From contig NZ_JAAOIV010000009.1 in the NCBI RefSeq assembly GCF_011440275.1, forward strand, positions 124,001-188,000: a stretch of 64,000 nt of DNA, in the 5' to 3' direction. Below the pieces are notes generated by a model. It ran no database searches, was not told the origin of the DNA, and saw only the letters and a list, made by a program, of their open reading frames with translations. The translations under genes and the position numbers were made by a program. This document shows positions 9,297 through 21,338 of the stretch, piece by piece (position 1 is the first letter of the stretch; every line of letters starts with the position of its first letter). The DNA is from Metallococcus carri (GTDB taxonomy: Bacteria; Actinomycetota; Actinomycetes; Actinomycetales; Dermatophilaceae).

Positions 9297-10418
9297 TCAG
9301 CTGTGCTGGTAGGGCGCGACGACGACTTCGACCCGCTGGAACTCCTTGAGATCGGAGTATCCGGTGGTCGCCATCGACCGCCGCAGCGCACCGACCAGGT
9401 TGCTCGTGCCGTCGGCGCTGGCCGCCGGGCCGGTGAGGATCTCCTGGAGCGAGCCGACGGTGCCGACCTCGACGCGTTCGCCCCGCGGCAGTTGCGGGTG
9501 GTGTGCCTCTGCGCCCCAGTGAAATCCGCGCCCGGGCGCGTCGGTCGCGCGCGCGAGCGCCGCTCCCAGCATCACCGCGTCCGCGCCGCAGGCGACCGCC
9601 TTGACGACATCTCCGCTCGTGCCCATGCCGCCGTCGGCGATCACGTGCACATAGCGTCCGCCGGTCTCGTCCATATAGTCCCGGCGCGCAGCCGCGACGT
9701 CGGCGACGGCGGACGCCATCGGAGCATGTATGCCGAGTGCTCGCCTCGTCGTGTGCGCCGCTCCCCCGCCGAAGCCGACGAGGACACCGGCGGCTCCGGT
9801 GCGCATCAGGTGCAGCGCCGCGGTGTAGGTCGCGACCCCGCCGACGATGACCGGCACGTCGAGCTCGTAGATGAATCGCTTGAGGTTGAGCGGTTCGGCG
9901 CGGCCGGAGACATGCTCGGCGGACACGGTGGTGCCGCGGATGACGAAAATGTCGACCCCGGCATCGACGACGGTCCGCCACAACTCCTGGGTGCGTTGCG
10001 GCGTGAGCGCTCCCGCCACGACGACACCGGCATCGCGAATCTCCTTGAGCCGCAAGGTGATCAGGTCCTCGCGGATCGGCTCGGAGTAGATCTCGCGCAT
10101 CCGCCGGGTCGACTCGGCCGGGTCGAGACCGGCGATCTCGGCGAGCAGCGGCTCGGGGCTTTCGTAACGGGTCCACAGGCCCTCGAGGTCGAGCACCGGC
10201 AGACCGCCGAGCTGGCCGAAGGCGATGGCGCTCGCCGGGGACATCACCGAGTCCATCGGCGCCGCGACCACGGGCAGCTCGAAATGGTAGGCGTCGATCT
10301 GCCAGGCGGTGGAGACCTCTTCGGGGTCTCGGGTGCGTCGCGAGGGCACGATCGCCACGTCGTCGAAGGAAAAGGCCCGGCGGCCGCGCTTGCCCCGGCC
10401 GATCTCGATCTCAGTCAC
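9297..10418 (-). CDS. guaB3: GuaB3-family IMP dehydrogenase-related protein
   Basis: A 373-residue TIM-barrel protein of the IMPDH/GMP reductase superfamily with FSFDDVAIVPSRRTRDPEEV and PVVAAPMDSVMSP at the N terminus and VIADGGMGTSGDVVKAVACG in the phosphate-binding region. It has no CBS pair. In the catalytic loop, where GuaB has GSICTTR, this protein reads FVIRGTTVSAEH with no cysteine, which is typical of the GuaB3 group. Biochemical roles reported for such paralogues vary, so the reaction is left open. Start is GTG 10418. It is separated from guaB by one lipoprotein gene. Confidence 0.9.
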   Translation of the reverse strand: MTEIEIGRGKRGRRAFSFDDVAIVPSRRTRDPEEVSTAWQIDAYHFELPVVAAPMDSVMSPASAIAFGQLGGLPVLDLEGLWTRYESPEPLLAEIAGLDPAESTRRMREIYSEPIREDLITLRLKEIRDAGVVVAGALTPQRTQELWRTVVDAGVDIFVIRGTTVSAEHVSGRAEPLNLKRFIYELDVPVIVGGVATYTAALHLMRTGAAGVLVGFGGGAAHTTRRALGIHAPMASAVADVAAARRDYMDETGGRYVHVIADGGMGTSGDVVKAVACGADAVMLGAALARATDAPGRGFHWGAEAHHPQLPRGERVEVGTVGSLQEILTGPAASADGTSNLVGALRRSMATTGYSDLKEFQRVEVVVAPYQHS

Positions 10419-10465
10419 CGGTGGAGCCTATCGGCCGCCGCCGACGGTGAGCCGCCCTGCCGCGC

Positions 10466-10567
10466 GGCGGCGGTCGCGATAGCCGCCGGATTCCTCTACT
10501 ACGGGTGTCGTATGCCGAGCTCGGGCGGCGGTCGCGATAGCCGCCGGATTCCTCTACTACGGGTGTG
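10466..10567. repeat. Intergenic repeat family copy pair A3
   Basis: Two direct units 58 bp apart, each reading GGCGGCGGTCGCGATAGCCG, then CCGGATTCCTCTACTACGGG, then TGT. The first is followed by CGTATGCCGAGC. The GGCGG and CCGCC arms allow a short hairpin. The pair ends 7 nt before the stop codon of the minus-strand lipoprotein gene. Confidence 0.85.
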
Positions 10568-10573
10568 GTGGCG

Positions 10574-11230
10574 TCAGGCTCCGCATTCGCGCGATGTCGG
10601 CCCGCAGAAGGTCACCGGGGCGTTGCCGTCGCCCGTCAGCAGCAGGTTGCTCACCATGTCCTGGCGCAGCCGCAACGTGCTGGCCGTGCCGACCTTCGGC
10701 GCAGGCTGCGAGCGCTCCCACGCCGGTCCGGTGGTGAAGCTGGTCAGCACGATCGGCATGACTCGGGTGCCGTCGGCGAGCACGCGCTCCTTGGCCGGCT
10801 GCAAGCGGTAGGTCGCGACCCACCCGTTGGTGCAGCACCCGGAGTCGACGCGCTCGGTGGCTGTGCCGTCGGCCCGCACCGTGAGCATGCGGGTGTGGCC
10901 GTACCACGCACGCGTCCACACGGCCGGCACGGCATACGCCGATGTCGACTGCGTGGCGGTGGCCGACGGGGGCGAACTCGTCGGCGCGGGCACGACCACC
11001 GTGGTGGTCTCGGTGGCCGTTGGTGCGGGCGCGGTGACCGTCGAGGTCGACGTCGGCGCCGGCGCCGCAGCGCTCGAGGAGTCGGCCCCGCTCGACGCCG
11101 GCGTGCTCACCGAACTCGTCGACGTGCTCGAGCTCGTCGTCGCCGGGCCGGTGGTCACCTCGGTGTTGCAGGCGGTCACGCTCAGCCCGATCACCCCGGC
11201 GATCAGCAGCTTCTTCACCATGGTCTTCAT
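10574..11230 (-). CDS. Putative lipoprotein of unknown function with Ser/Thr-rich linker
   Basis: A 218-residue protein with a lipoprotein signal peptide (MKTMVKKLLIAGVIGLSVTAC; lipobox VTAC, Cys about residue 21). A roughly 75-residue Ser/Thr/Ala/Pro linker follows, then a folded domain of about 115 residues containing WTRAWYGHTRMLTVRADG and a CC pair (DSGCCTNGW). I do not recognise the domain; it is probably on the outer face of the membrane. The GAGGGGG ribosome site 5-10 nt upstream favours ATG 11230 over the ATG at 11221. A 21-bp element 79 nt upstream is shared with the secreted protein gene at 22.3 kb. Confidence 0.8.
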   Translation of the reverse strand: MKTMVKKLLIAGVIGLSVTACNTEVTTGPATTSSSTSTSSVSTPASSGADSSSAAAPAPTSTSTVTAPAPTATETTTVVVPAPTSSPPSATATQSTSAYAVPAVWTRAWYGHTRMLTVRADGTATERVDSGCCTNGWVATYRLQPAKERVLADGTRVMPIVLTSFTTGPAWERSQPAPKVGTASTLRLRQDMVSNLLLTGDGNAPVTFCGPTSRECGA

Positions 11231-11308
11231 CCCCCTCGGTATGCCGACCGCCTCACCCTGAGGCGGCCTGTTGCCTTGCCGAGAAGTCTGTCGGCGACGC
11301 TCTTCGGC

Positions 11309-11329
11309 CGCCATCAGACCCGGGTGGAA
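11309..11329 (-). promoter_or_regulatory. Shared 21-bp upstream element, copy 1
   Basis: On the minus strand this reads TTCCACCCGGGTCTGATGGC plus G. It lies 79 nt upstream of the lipoprotein start at 11230. An identical copy lies 88 nt upstream of the secreted protein start at 22358. Its role as a promoter, operator or RNA element is unknown. Confidence 0.5.
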
Positions 11330-11373
11330 GTTCGGCCGGAATCGGCCTACGACCGGGTCCCAGCTGTGCCGGG

Positions 11374-12897
<1,524 letters not shown>

Positions 12898-12946
12898 TCA
12901 AGGATAGGAGCCCGCCGCCGGTGCTCCGACCACGGCCGGATGTGGC

Positions 12947-13837
12947 TCAGCGAGCGGCCGGGTCGGGCACGACCATCCGCGACGGCCTGGCGGCCTGTGT
13001 CGGCACCGACGGTGTGACGCGGTCCGACTCGCCGGTGGGCTTCACCGGCGGACTCGGGCGGCCGCGCGTCACCGAGCTCGATGGGGTCGGCACGAGCGAC
13101 CGGCTCGGGTTGGGCCCGGTCTCCTTGGACGACGACGGCGAGGACGTCGGGGTGCTCGTGCTGGTCGGCGACGGAGTCCGGCTCGGCGGAGCCGGAGTGG
13201 TCGTCGGGGTGCTCGTCGGGGCCGGAGTCGTCGGCTGCGGCAGCGGCGAGGTCGGCACGGTCGTCGGCGCGGTGGCCGAGGACGACGGCACGCGTGCGGA
13301 CGTCGAGGTGCCCGGCAGGCCCACGCCGCCCCGCGTCGGCGTCCAACTGGAGCGCGGCGACCACGGGGTCTCGCGGGTCGCCGAAGCGGTCGGCGTCGCG
13401 GTGGCCGCGGAACTGCCCGGTGCGGTGTGCGAGGAGGTTGCCGTGCCGCTGCCCGCCGGTGCGCTGGCCCGGCTCGTCGGCGCGCCCGGGCGCGGGCTAT
13501 CGCCCGGCTGCGGTGTCGCATCGGAGCCGAAGACGAGCAGTCGCGTCGCCTGGCCGAGCTGGCGCAGCACCGGCACCTGGGTGCCGGACACCGCGGCGGC
13601 GACTCCGCCCATCGACAGCGTGCCCAGGGCGATCAACGCCGCAGCGCCGACGCGCACGCTGCCGCGCCGGGTGCCGCGGGCATAGCGCCCTGCCGCGCGG
13701 GCGGGCGGAGCGTCGATCGCGCTCGTCCAGGCCTGCAGCAGTTCGGTCGTGGCGTCGGTATGCCGGACCGGCTCGCGTCCGCCGAGCGCGTTCAGCAGTT
13801 CGTCGTCATGGCGGATGTCGTCGATCGAGGGCGTCAC
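12947..13837 (-). CDS. rsdA: Anti-sigma-D factor RsdA-like membrane protein
   Basis: A 296-residue protein. The N-terminal [12 protein letters not shown] resembles the short sigma-binding segment of RsdA. One transmembrane helix ([23 protein letters not shown], about residues 60-82) leads to an outside tail of some 200 residues that is almost wholly Pro/Ser/Thr. RsdA holds SigD at the membrane and, in mycobacteria, is destroyed by regulated proteolysis. The GTG start overlaps the sigD stop by 4 nt. The tail is long and of low complexity, so it probably acts as a wall-spanning tether. Confidence 0.82.
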   Translation of the reverse strand: MTPSIDDIRHDDELLNALGGREPVRHTDATTELLQAWTSAIDAPPARAAGRYARGTRRGSVRVGAAALIALGTLSMGGVAAAVSGTQVPVLRQLGQATRLLVFGSDATPQPGDSPRPGAPTSRASAPAGSGTATSSHTAPGSSAATATPTASATRETPWSPRSSWTPTRGGVGLPGTSTSARVPSSSATAPTTVPTSPLPQPTTPAPTSTPTTTPAPPSRTPSPTSTSTPTSSPSSSKETGPNPSRSLVPTPSSSVTRGRPSPPVKPTGESDRVTPSVPTQAARPSRMVVPDPAAR

Positions 13838-14472
13838 GGGCGACCCCCTTGTGTGGCGACGAGCTGGCGCAGCTTGGTGAGCGCGCGGTGCTGGGCGACG
13901 CGGACGGCACCGGCCGACATACCGAGAGCCGACGCAGTTTCTTCGGCGGACAGGCCGACGGCGACTCGGAGCACGAGGATCTCGCGGTGCTGCTCACTGA
14001 GCGCGTCGAGGAGGCGGCCGAGCTCGGCGGCGGTCTCGAGGTTGAGCGCGACGGCCTCAGGACCGGGCGCGAGGTCCTCGGTGTCGGGCACCTCGTCGGT
14101 CGGCGCGGGCAGTCGGTAGATGTCTCGCTGCAGATCGGCGACCTTGCGGGCAGCGATGCGGTAGACGAACGCCTCGAAAGGGGCGCCCCGGTCGGCATAC
14201 CGCGGCAGGGCGGTCAGCACGGCCACGCACACCTCCTGGGCGATATCCGATGCAGCATCGCCGGTGCCGGAGTAGCGCCCGAGCCGGGCTCGCGCATAGC
14301 GCAGGGCGATGCGGTGAACGCCGGCCATGAGTTGCTGCGTTGCGGTGTCCTCGCCGGCCTGGGCGAGCGGCACCAGATCGCGCAGCGGTGTCTGCGCGTC
14401 CACCGATGACATCGCATCGGGAGGCGCAGACGTTACGACCGGGTTGTCGAAAGAAGACGTCGCCTGCGACAC
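13834..14472 (-). CDS. sigD: ECF RNA polymerase sigma factor SigD
   Basis: A 212-residue ECF sigma factor. Region 2 is [20 protein letters not shown] and [19 protein letters not shown]. Region 4 is [20 protein letters not shown] and [19 protein letters not shown]. The wording closely matches mycobacterial SigD. GTG 14472 is chosen because a GAAGGTGG ribosome site lies about 10 nt upstream; an ATG at 14412 is an alternative. The usual neighbours guaB, rsdA and groESL are all adjacent, supporting orthology. No whiB gene lies between sigD and groEL here. Confidence 0.9.
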   Translation of the reverse strand: MSQATSSFDNPVVTSAPPDAMSSVDAQTPLRDLVPLAQAGEDTATQQLMAGVHRIALRYARARLGRYSGTGDAASDIAQEVCVAVLTALPRYADRGAPFEAFVYRIAARKVADLQRDIYRLPAPTDEVPDTEDLAPGPEAVALNLETAAELGRLLDALSEQHREILVLRVAVGLSAEETASALGMSAGAVRVAQHRALTKLRQLVATQGGRP

Positions 14473-14574
14473 GCAGTGCTCACCACCTTCGCTGCCGACT
14501 GCCGGTCTGCCCGGTCCAGAGTAGGCGGAGCGGGCCGCCGAAGGTCAAGTGCGAGTAAAGAATGTTGGGGACAA

Positions 14575-14612
14575 CCGACCGGCCCGGTCCCACGCGGAAC
14601 CGGGCCGGTCGG
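14575..14612 (-). terminator. Terminator after groEL
   Basis: A 14-bp stem on the minus strand 15 nt after the groEL stop: CCGACCGGCCCGGT pairs with ACCGGGCCGGTCGG around a 10-nt loop. It has no long T run, as is usual in high-GC actinobacteria. Confidence 0.8.
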
Positions 14613-14626
14613 CTGGTGTGCAGCGG

Positions 14627-16246
<1,620 letters not shown>

Positions 16247-16273
16247 TTACGAAAGCTTCGGGTATGACGTGAA

Positions 16274-16320
16274 CGGCGCCCCAGCCTCGACCCGCCAGGA
16301 GCGGGCGAGCCGGGGCGCCG
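16274..16320 (-). promoter_or_regulatory. groES-groEL intercistronic hairpin
   Basis: A 47-nt inverted repeat between the groES stop and groEL start. The outer stem CGGCGCCCC/GGGGCGCCG encloses an inner CTCGCCCGC/GCGGGTCGAG pairing. It could act as a partial terminator or an RNA processing and stability element that sets the groES to groEL ratio. Confidence 0.6.
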
Positions 16321-16348
16321 TCATACGTTGATCAGGGGTGCGAGACCG

Positions 16349-16645
16349 TCACTTCTCGACGATCGCGAGGACGTCGCGCGCCGAGAGGATGAGCACCTCG
16401 TCGCCGCCGACCTTGACCTCGGTGCCGCCGTACTTGGAGTAGATGACGCGGTCGCCGACCTTGACGTCCATCTCGACGCGGTTGCCGTTGTCGTCGATGC
16501 GGCCCGGGCCGATCGCCAGGACCTCACCCTCCTGCGGCTTCTCCTTGGCGGTGTCCGGGATGACCAGACCCGAGGCGGTGGTCTGCTCCGCCTCGACCGA
16601 CTTGACCACGATGCGATCCTCGAGCGGCTTGATGTTCACCGACAC
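16349..16645 (-). CDS. groES: Co-chaperonin GroES
   Basis: A 98-residue 10-kDa co-chaperonin capping GroEL. Features are [17 protein letters not shown], the mobile loop [20 protein letters not shown], and the conserved [16 protein letters not shown]. Start GTG 16645 (VSVNIKPL) is set by the AGAAAGGAT ribosome site 5-8 nt upstream and by family alignment; longer frames read into the CIRCE promoter. It is the first gene of the heat-shock operon. Confidence 0.97.
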   Translation of the reverse strand: MSVNIKPLEDRIVVKSVEAEQTTASGLVIPDTAKEKPQEGEVLAIGPGRIDDNGNRVEMDVKVGDRVIYSKYGGTEVKVGGDEVLILSARDVLAIVEK

Positions 16646-16788
16646 GGCGATCCTTTCTGTCACGCGCCCGCCCGGCGGGCGTTGGAAGATGGTCCCGCGG
16701 CAGCTCCCGGGCGACTTCGCCGACCGCCGTCGCGGGGGTCGATCGGCGAGCGTCGCCTGGCACTGTCGCAGGCTGAGTGCCACTGCTG

Positions 16789-16830
16789 AATCTAGGCTCG
16801 CGATTAGCACTCGGTCAACTCGAGTGCCAA
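16789..16830 (-). promoter_or_regulatory. groESL promoter with CIRCE operator
   Basis: The plus strand reads TTAGCACTC-N9-GAGTGCCAA at 16804-16830, a CIRCE inverted repeat (HrcA operator) with one departure from the consensus. On the minus strand a housekeeping promoter overlaps it: -35 TTGACC at 16813-16818, an 18-nt spacer, and -10 TAGATT at 16789-16794. HrcA binding would block this promoter, giving heat-shock control. A further half-site GAGTGCCAC lies at 16775-16783. Confidence 0.93.
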
Positions 16831-16913
16831 CTGGGTGTCCACCCCATGGATCGCCGGCTGGACGGTCGACACGATTCACCTGGCCGCCACCGGGCTCGGT
16901 GACAATGGGGGCT

Positions 16914-17831
16914 ATGAGGCAGCTCGGCCAGTACCCCGCTCCCCTGCGCACGATCGCCCACCTGTCCGACCCGCATCTGCTCGCGGGCGGCCGATTCCTG
17001 TATGACGCGGTCGATGTGCTCGACAACCTGCGCCGCACGCTCGCCCAGGTGGAGCGCTGCGGCCGCCGGATCGACGCGCTGTTGTTCACCGGCGACCTGG
17101 CCGACCTCGGTGAGGACGATGCCTACGAACGCCTCAAGGCCGCGGTGTTGCCGGTCGCCGACCGGCTCGGCGCGGAGGTGATCTGGGTGATGGGCAACCA
17201 CGACGAGCGGCCGCCATACGCCCGAATCCTGTTCGGGGAGAACGAAACTGTCGATGAGCAAGACCGGGTCTACGACCTCGGCGGGCTGCGGGTGATCGCG
17301 CTCGACACCTCCGTGCCGGGGCACAACCACGGCGAGCTCACGCCCGGCCAACTCGACTGGCTGCGCGCCGAGCTCGCGACGCCGGCGGAGCTTGGCACGC
17401 TGCTCGCGATGCATCACCCGCCGATCCCCTCCCCGATCGAGCTGATGGCGATCTTGGAGTTGCGCGACCAGGACGCCTTCGCCGGTGTGGTGCGGGGCAC
17501 CGACGTGCGCGGCATCCTCGCCGGACATCTGCACTATGGCGCGCACAGCACCTTCGCCGGTGTGCCGGTCTCGGTCGCGGCTGCCTCCTGCTATTCGCTG
17601 GACGCCGGCGCTCCGGGCGGCCTGATCGTCGGCGTCGACGGCGGCCAGGGTTTTGATCTGGTCGATGTGTATGCCGACCGCGTGGTCCACTCGCGCATCC
17701 CGCTCGGCTCCCCGCCGATCGTCAACGAGTTCACCGAGCGGGTGGGTGAGGCGCTCGCCGCCCTCGAACCCGCCGAACGGCTGGCCGCCTTCTCCCGCAA
17801 GGACTCCACCTGGTCACCGGGGGCGGACTGA
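16914..17831 (+). CDS. Metallophosphoesterase (CpdA-like cyclic nucleotide phosphodiesterase)
   Basis: A 305-residue calcineurin-like phosphoesterase. The full metal-binding set is present: SDPHL near the N terminus, [15 protein letters not shown], the histidine in AMHHPP, and AGHLHYG. This layout is that of class III cyclic nucleotide phosphodiesterases such as CpdA or mycobacterial Rv0805, but the substrate is not fixed by sequence. ATG 16914 follows a GGGGG stretch; an in-frame ATG at 16905 is possible. Transcribed divergently from groESL. Confidence 0.87.
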   Translation: MRQLGQYPAPLRTIAHLSDPHLLAGGRFLYDAVDVLDNLRRTLAQVERCGRRIDALLFTGDLADLGEDDAYERLKAAVLPVADRLGAEVIWVMGNHDERPPYARILFGENETVDEQDRVYDLGGLRVIALDTSVPGHNHGELTPGQLDWLRAELATPAELGTLLAMHHPPIPSPIELMAILELRDQDAFAGVVRGTDVRGILAGHLHYGAHSTFAGVPVSVAAASCYSLDAGAPGGLIVGVDGGQGFDLVDVYADRVVHSRIPLGSPPIVNEFTERVGEALAALEPAERLAAFSRKDSTWSPGAD

Positions 17832-17841
17832 CCCGGGCACA

Positions 17842-19080
17842 ATGACCGGCATGGACCCCGCCCTCGTCGCTCGACTCACCTCCGGTGAGGGTGCCGGTCT
17901 GCTCGCGTCCCTTCCCCCGTATGACGAATCGCAGGCGCTCTCGCTCGGATTGCGTTTGCGCACAGCGGGATTCGACGACGAGCTCGTGGCCGCGGCGCTG
18001 ACCCAGTCGCGGCTGCGCGCCCGCGGAGGGGCGAAGTTCGGCGCGGACGCCAACCGCCTGCTCTTCACCGCGGACGGCCTGGAGCAGGCGACCCGTCCAC
18101 AGATCGCCGCGACCCATGCCGACCGGTTCGTCGCCGCCGGTCTGCGCACGGTCCATGACCTGGGGTGTGGAATCGGTTCGGACGCAATGGCTTTCGCGGC
18201 TGCGGGCCTCACAGTGTGCGCGGTCGACGCGGACCCGGGCACCGCCGCGATCGCCGCGGCGAACCTTCGCCCCTGGCCGTCGGCGTCGGTGAGCACACAG
18301 ACGGCCGAGTCGGTGCGCCTGCCTCGCGGCGGGTCCGCGCACGGTGTGGGCGCGTGGCTCGACCCGGCTCGCCGCACGACCGGCATCGCCGACATCACCG
18401 GGCGCACCCGCCGCACCTTCGGGCTGGACGAGCTCGCACCCTCCTGGGAGTTCGTGCAAGAGGTCGGCCACCAGTTGCCCGGCGCCGGTGCGAAGCTGTC
18501 GCCCGCCTTCCCCCACGCCAAGGTGCCGATGGGCGCGGAGGCCCAGTGGACGTCATACCGCGGGGAGGTCCTGGAGTGCGCGATCTGGTTCGGGGCGCTA
18601 GCGACCCATGCCGGCCGGTCGGCGCAGGTGATCACCCCGCGCGGGACCTACCGGCTGACCGACGCGGCCTGTGAGGGCCGGATTCCCACGGCCGCGCGGT
18701 TGGAGGATCTGCGCGGGCATCTCTACGAGGCCGACCGGGCGGTCGTGCGTGCCGGGCTCACCGAGGTGCTCGTGCGAGCCGTCGACGGACTCGAGCTGGC
18801 GATGGGTTCGGGCTATGTCACCTCACCGCACGAATTCGCCCTGCCGTGGGCTCGCCGCTACGCCGTGACGGAGGCAATGCCGTTCAATGTCAAGGCGATT
18901 CGCGCCTGGTTGCGCGACCACGATGTCGGGCGAGTGACGCTGAAGAAGCGCGGCGTGACCACCGACGAAGTAGCCTTCCGGCGGCAGCTGCGACTGTCCG
19001 GTTCGCGTGAGGCGACGGTGCTGCTCACTCGGGTCAACACGGCGCAGGTCGCCTTGATCCTCACGCCCAGCCCGCACTGA
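17842..19080 (+). CDS. Class I SAM-dependent methyltransferase with THUMP-like C-terminal domain
   Basis: A 412-residue protein. The middle carries a methyltransferase motif I (VHDLGCGIGSDAMAFAAAGL) followed by an acidic strand end (VCAVDADPGTA). The C-terminal third (MPFNVKAIRAWLRDHDVGRV, LKKRGV) resembles the THUMP-like domain of actinobacterial methyltransferase-like proteins. Motif IV is not obviously catalytic: the residues after the SAM site read GAWLDPARRTTG, which may serve as DPAR. The substrate is unknown and may be RNA. Start is ATG 17842 or 17851; no clear ribosome site distinguishes them. Only 10 nt separate it from the phosphoesterase, so they probably share a transcript. Confidence 0.78.
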   Translation: MTGMDPALVARLTSGEGAGLLASLPPYDESQALSLGLRLRTAGFDDELVAAALTQSRLRARGGAKFGADANRLLFTADGLEQATRPQIAATHADRFVAAGLRTVHDLGCGIGSDAMAFAAAGLTVCAVDADPGTAAIAAANLRPWPSASVSTQTAESVRLPRGGSAHGVGAWLDPARRTTGIADITGRTRRTFGLDELAPSWEFVQEVGHQLPGAGAKLSPAFPHAKVPMGAEAQWTSYRGEVLECAIWFGALATHAGRSAQVITPRGTYRLTDAACEGRIPTAARLEDLRGHLYEADRAVVRAGLTEVLVRAVDGLELAMGSGYVTSPHEFALPWARRYAVTEAMPFNVKAIRAWLRDHDVGRVTLKKRGVTTDEVAFRRQLRLSGSREATVLLTRVNTAQVALILTPSPH

Positions 19081-19145
19081 TCTCCCTCGAACTCCACGGC
19101 GTCACCAGGTGACGACTCGCGGCCGCCAGACCTAGTCTTGCCGTC

Positions 19146-19922
19146 ATGCCGATGACCCCTGCCCTGCTCGACCTGTCCGGACGCACCGCGCTGGTGACTG
19201 GGGCCGCCAGCGGCATCGGTGCCGCCTGCGTCGACCGTCTCGCCGCCGCGGGAGCCAGGGTGTATGCCGTGGACCGCGACGCAGCGGCTCTCGAGCAGCT
19301 GGCTGCCCGGCTGGGTGCAGGGACTGCGGTGGTCCCGGTCGTGACGGACCTGGCCGACCTCGACGCGGTCGACGCATTGCCGTCCGACGCCGACGTGCTG
19401 ATCAACAACGCGGGCATCCAGCACGTCAGCCCGATCGAGGAGTTCCCGACCGACACCTGGGACCTCATCATCCGGCTGATGCTGACCTCCCCGTTCCGGC
19501 TCATCCGCCGCACGCTCCCGCACATGTACGCCCAGGAGTGGGGTCGCATCGTCAACCTGTCGAGCGTCCACGGACTGCGCGCCAGCGCCTACAAGTCCGC
19601 CTATGTCGCGGCCAAGCACGGCCTCGAGGGTCTGTCGAAGGTGACCGCCCTGGAGGGCGGCCAGCACGGCGTCACAAGCAACTGCGTCAACCCGGCATAC
19701 GTGCGAACTCCTTTGGTGGAGAAGCAGATCGCCGACCAGGCCCGCACCCACGGCATCGACGAGGACCAGGTCGTCGAGCAGGTCATGCTCGCACCCGTCG
19801 CGCGCAAACGGCTGGTCGAGCCGATCGAGGTGGCCGAGCTCGTGGCCTTCCTGTGCAGCCCGGCCGCGGAATCGGTGACCGGGTCGTCGTTCTCCATGGA
19901 CGGCGGATGGTCGGCCCACTGA
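19146..19922 (+). CDS. SDR dehydrogenase, likely 3-hydroxybutyrate dehydrogenase
   Basis: A 258-residue short-chain dehydrogenase. It shows the dinucleotide site TGAASGIGAAC, the NNAG motif (INNAGIQHVSPIEEFP), the catalytic Ser in NLSSVHG and the Tyr-Lys pair in YKSAYVAAKHG. The stretches NAGIQHVSPIEEF and SNCVNPAYVRTPLVEKQI are typical of D-3-hydroxybutyrate dehydrogenases, which interconvert 3-hydroxybutyrate and acetoacetate with NAD+. No other polyhydroxybutyrate genes are nearby, so the physiological setting is uncertain. Confidence 0.87.
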   Translation: MPMTPALLDLSGRTALVTGAASGIGAACVDRLAAAGARVYAVDRDAAALEQLAARLGAGTAVVPVVTDLADLDAVDALPSDADVLINNAGIQHVSPIEEFPTDTWDLIIRLMLTSPFRLIRRTLPHMYAQEWGRIVNLSSVHGLRASAYKSAYVAAKHGLEGLSKVTALEGGQHGVTSNCVNPAYVRTPLVEKQIADQARTHGIDEDQVVEQVMLAPVARKRLVEPIEVAELVAFLCSPAAESVTGSSFSMDGGWSAH

Positions 19923-19966
19923 CCGGCAGACCTCCAACCCGCACCGACCGACCTACAGTGGCCGGT

Positions 19967-21280
19967 ATGCCGTTCGCTCGCACCCGCCGCCTGCTGCCGC
20001 CGGCCTCGCTCGCGATCGCCCTCACCGTGGCCGGCTGCAGCCAAGGCGCCGACTCGTCCTCGACCGCACCGTCGGGCTCGTCATCGGCTTCGCCGGCGGG
20101 CCCGTCCTCTGCCGCGTCGACCTCGGGCCTGGCCCAGTCGGAGAGTTCGCCGCCCCAGTCGTCGAGCGCGGTGCCGAGCAGTCCGGCAACCGGGCGGTCG
20201 TCTGCATCCCAGACCTCCTCGGCGCCGACGTGTGTCTCCTCGGCAGTCGGTCGCCTGACCCCGCAGCAGCGGGCGGGTCAGTTGGTCATGGTCGGCATCC
20301 AGGCGGGCTCGGCGCCGTCGGCCGTCGATCAGGTGATCCGCGATGCGCGCATCGGCAATGTGCTGTTTCTCGGCGGCTGGAGCTCGACCACCAGCGTGCG
20401 CGCCGTGAGCGATCACGTTCAGGCTCAAGCGAATTCGCGCTCCACGGGCGGGGTGCGCTTCCTCGTCGCGGCGGACCAGGAGGGTGGCGAGGTGCAACAG
20501 CTGCGCGGCCCCGGCTTCACCCGCCTGCCGTCGGCGCTGCGCCAGGGCACGATGACCTCCGCCGAACGACAGCGGCTGGCCGGCACCGTCGGTCGTGAAC
20601 TCAAGGCCGCCGGAGTCAACGTCAACCTGGCGCCGGTCGCCGACACGGTGCCGGCCGGGACGGCGTCGAGCAATGCTCCGATCGGACGGTTCGGTCGCGA
20701 ATACGGCACTGACCCGACCACGGTCGGGGCGTCGGTGCGCGATGTGGTGACCGGCCTGCATGGCGCCGGAGTGTTGGCCACGGTGAAACATTTCCCCGGC
20801 CTCGGCCGGATCCGCTCCAATACCGACTTCTCCGCGACCGGCATCACCGACGCGCAGACCCGGCGTCGTGACCCCTATTTCGCCCCCTTTGCGACCGGCG
20901 TCGGCGCGGGCGCCGGCCTGGTGATGGTCTCCTCGGCGCGCTATCCGCGTCTCGATGCGAACGCACCGGCGGTCTTCTCACCCACGGTGCTGACCACGGT
21001 GTTGCGCGGAGACCTCGGTTTTAGCGGGGTCGTCATCTCCGACGATCTGGCCGCGGTCGCGGTGCGTTCGGTCCCGGTCGGCGAACGGGCCGTCCGACTC
21101 GTGGCCGCCGGCGGCGACATCGCCCTCACCGGCCGGCCGGCGGACGCCGCGACCATGGCCAACGCGCTGGCGGCCAAGGCGGCGGCCGACCCGGCCTTCG
21201 ACGCCCGGGTGCGCGCAGCCGTCACCCGCGTGCTCGCGCTGAAGGCGCGCCAGGGCCTGCTGCCCGGCTGCCGGGGCTGA
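19967..21280 (+). CDS. Glycoside hydrolase family 3 lipoprotein (LpqI/NagZ-like)
   Basis: A 437-residue lipoprotein. The signal ends at lipobox VAGC (Cys about residue 24), followed by a Ser/Ala/Pro linker of some 60 residues and a GH3 N-terminal barrel. Barrel motifs include VAADQEGGEVQQL, VNVNLAPVADT, TVKHFPGLG and the nucleophile region VVISDDLAAVAV. Such single-domain GH3 lipoproteins are beta-N-acetylglucosaminidases in cell-wall recycling (mycobacterial LpqI). The start ATG sits inside a GTATGCCG octamer. The gene ends before a bidirectional terminator. Confidence 0.88.
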   Translation: MPFARTRRLLPPASLAIALTVAGCSQGADSSSTAPSGSSSASPAGPSSAASTSGLAQSESSPPQSSSAVPSSPATGRSSASQTSSAPTCVSSAVGRLTPQQRAGQLVMVGIQAGSAPSAVDQVIRDARIGNVLFLGGWSSTTSVRAVSDHVQAQANSRSTGGVRFLVAADQEGGEVQQLRGPGFTRLPSALRQGTMTSAERQRLAGTVGRELKAAGVNVNLAPVADTVPAGTASSNAPIGRFGREYGTDPTTVGASVRDVVTGLHGAGVLATVKHFPGLGRIRSNTDFSATGITDAQTRRRDPYFAPFATGVGAGAGLVMVSSARYPRLDANAPAVFSPTVLTTVLRGDLGFSGVVISDDLAAVAVRSVPVGERAVRLVAAGGDIALTGRPADAATMANALAAKAAADPAFDARVRAAVTRVLALKARQGLLPGCRG

Positions 21281-21291
21281 CCAGACGCGAA

Positions 21292-21317
21292 GGTGGGGCG
21301 TCCGAGGACGCCCCACC
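21292..21317. terminator. Bidirectional terminator between converging genes
   Basis: GGTGGGGCGTCC pairs with GGACGCCCCACC around a 2-4 nt loop. It lies 11 nt after the GH3 stop and 21 nt beyond the stop of the opposing secreted protein gene, so it can serve both. Confidence 0.85.
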
Positions 21318-21338
21318 CGTCATACCCGCTTGGCGAGA

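Noticed and set aside
16775-16812. Second CIRCE element upstream of groES
   Set aside because: Only a GAGTGCCAC half-site is present, and its spacing to the next half-site is far from 9 nt.
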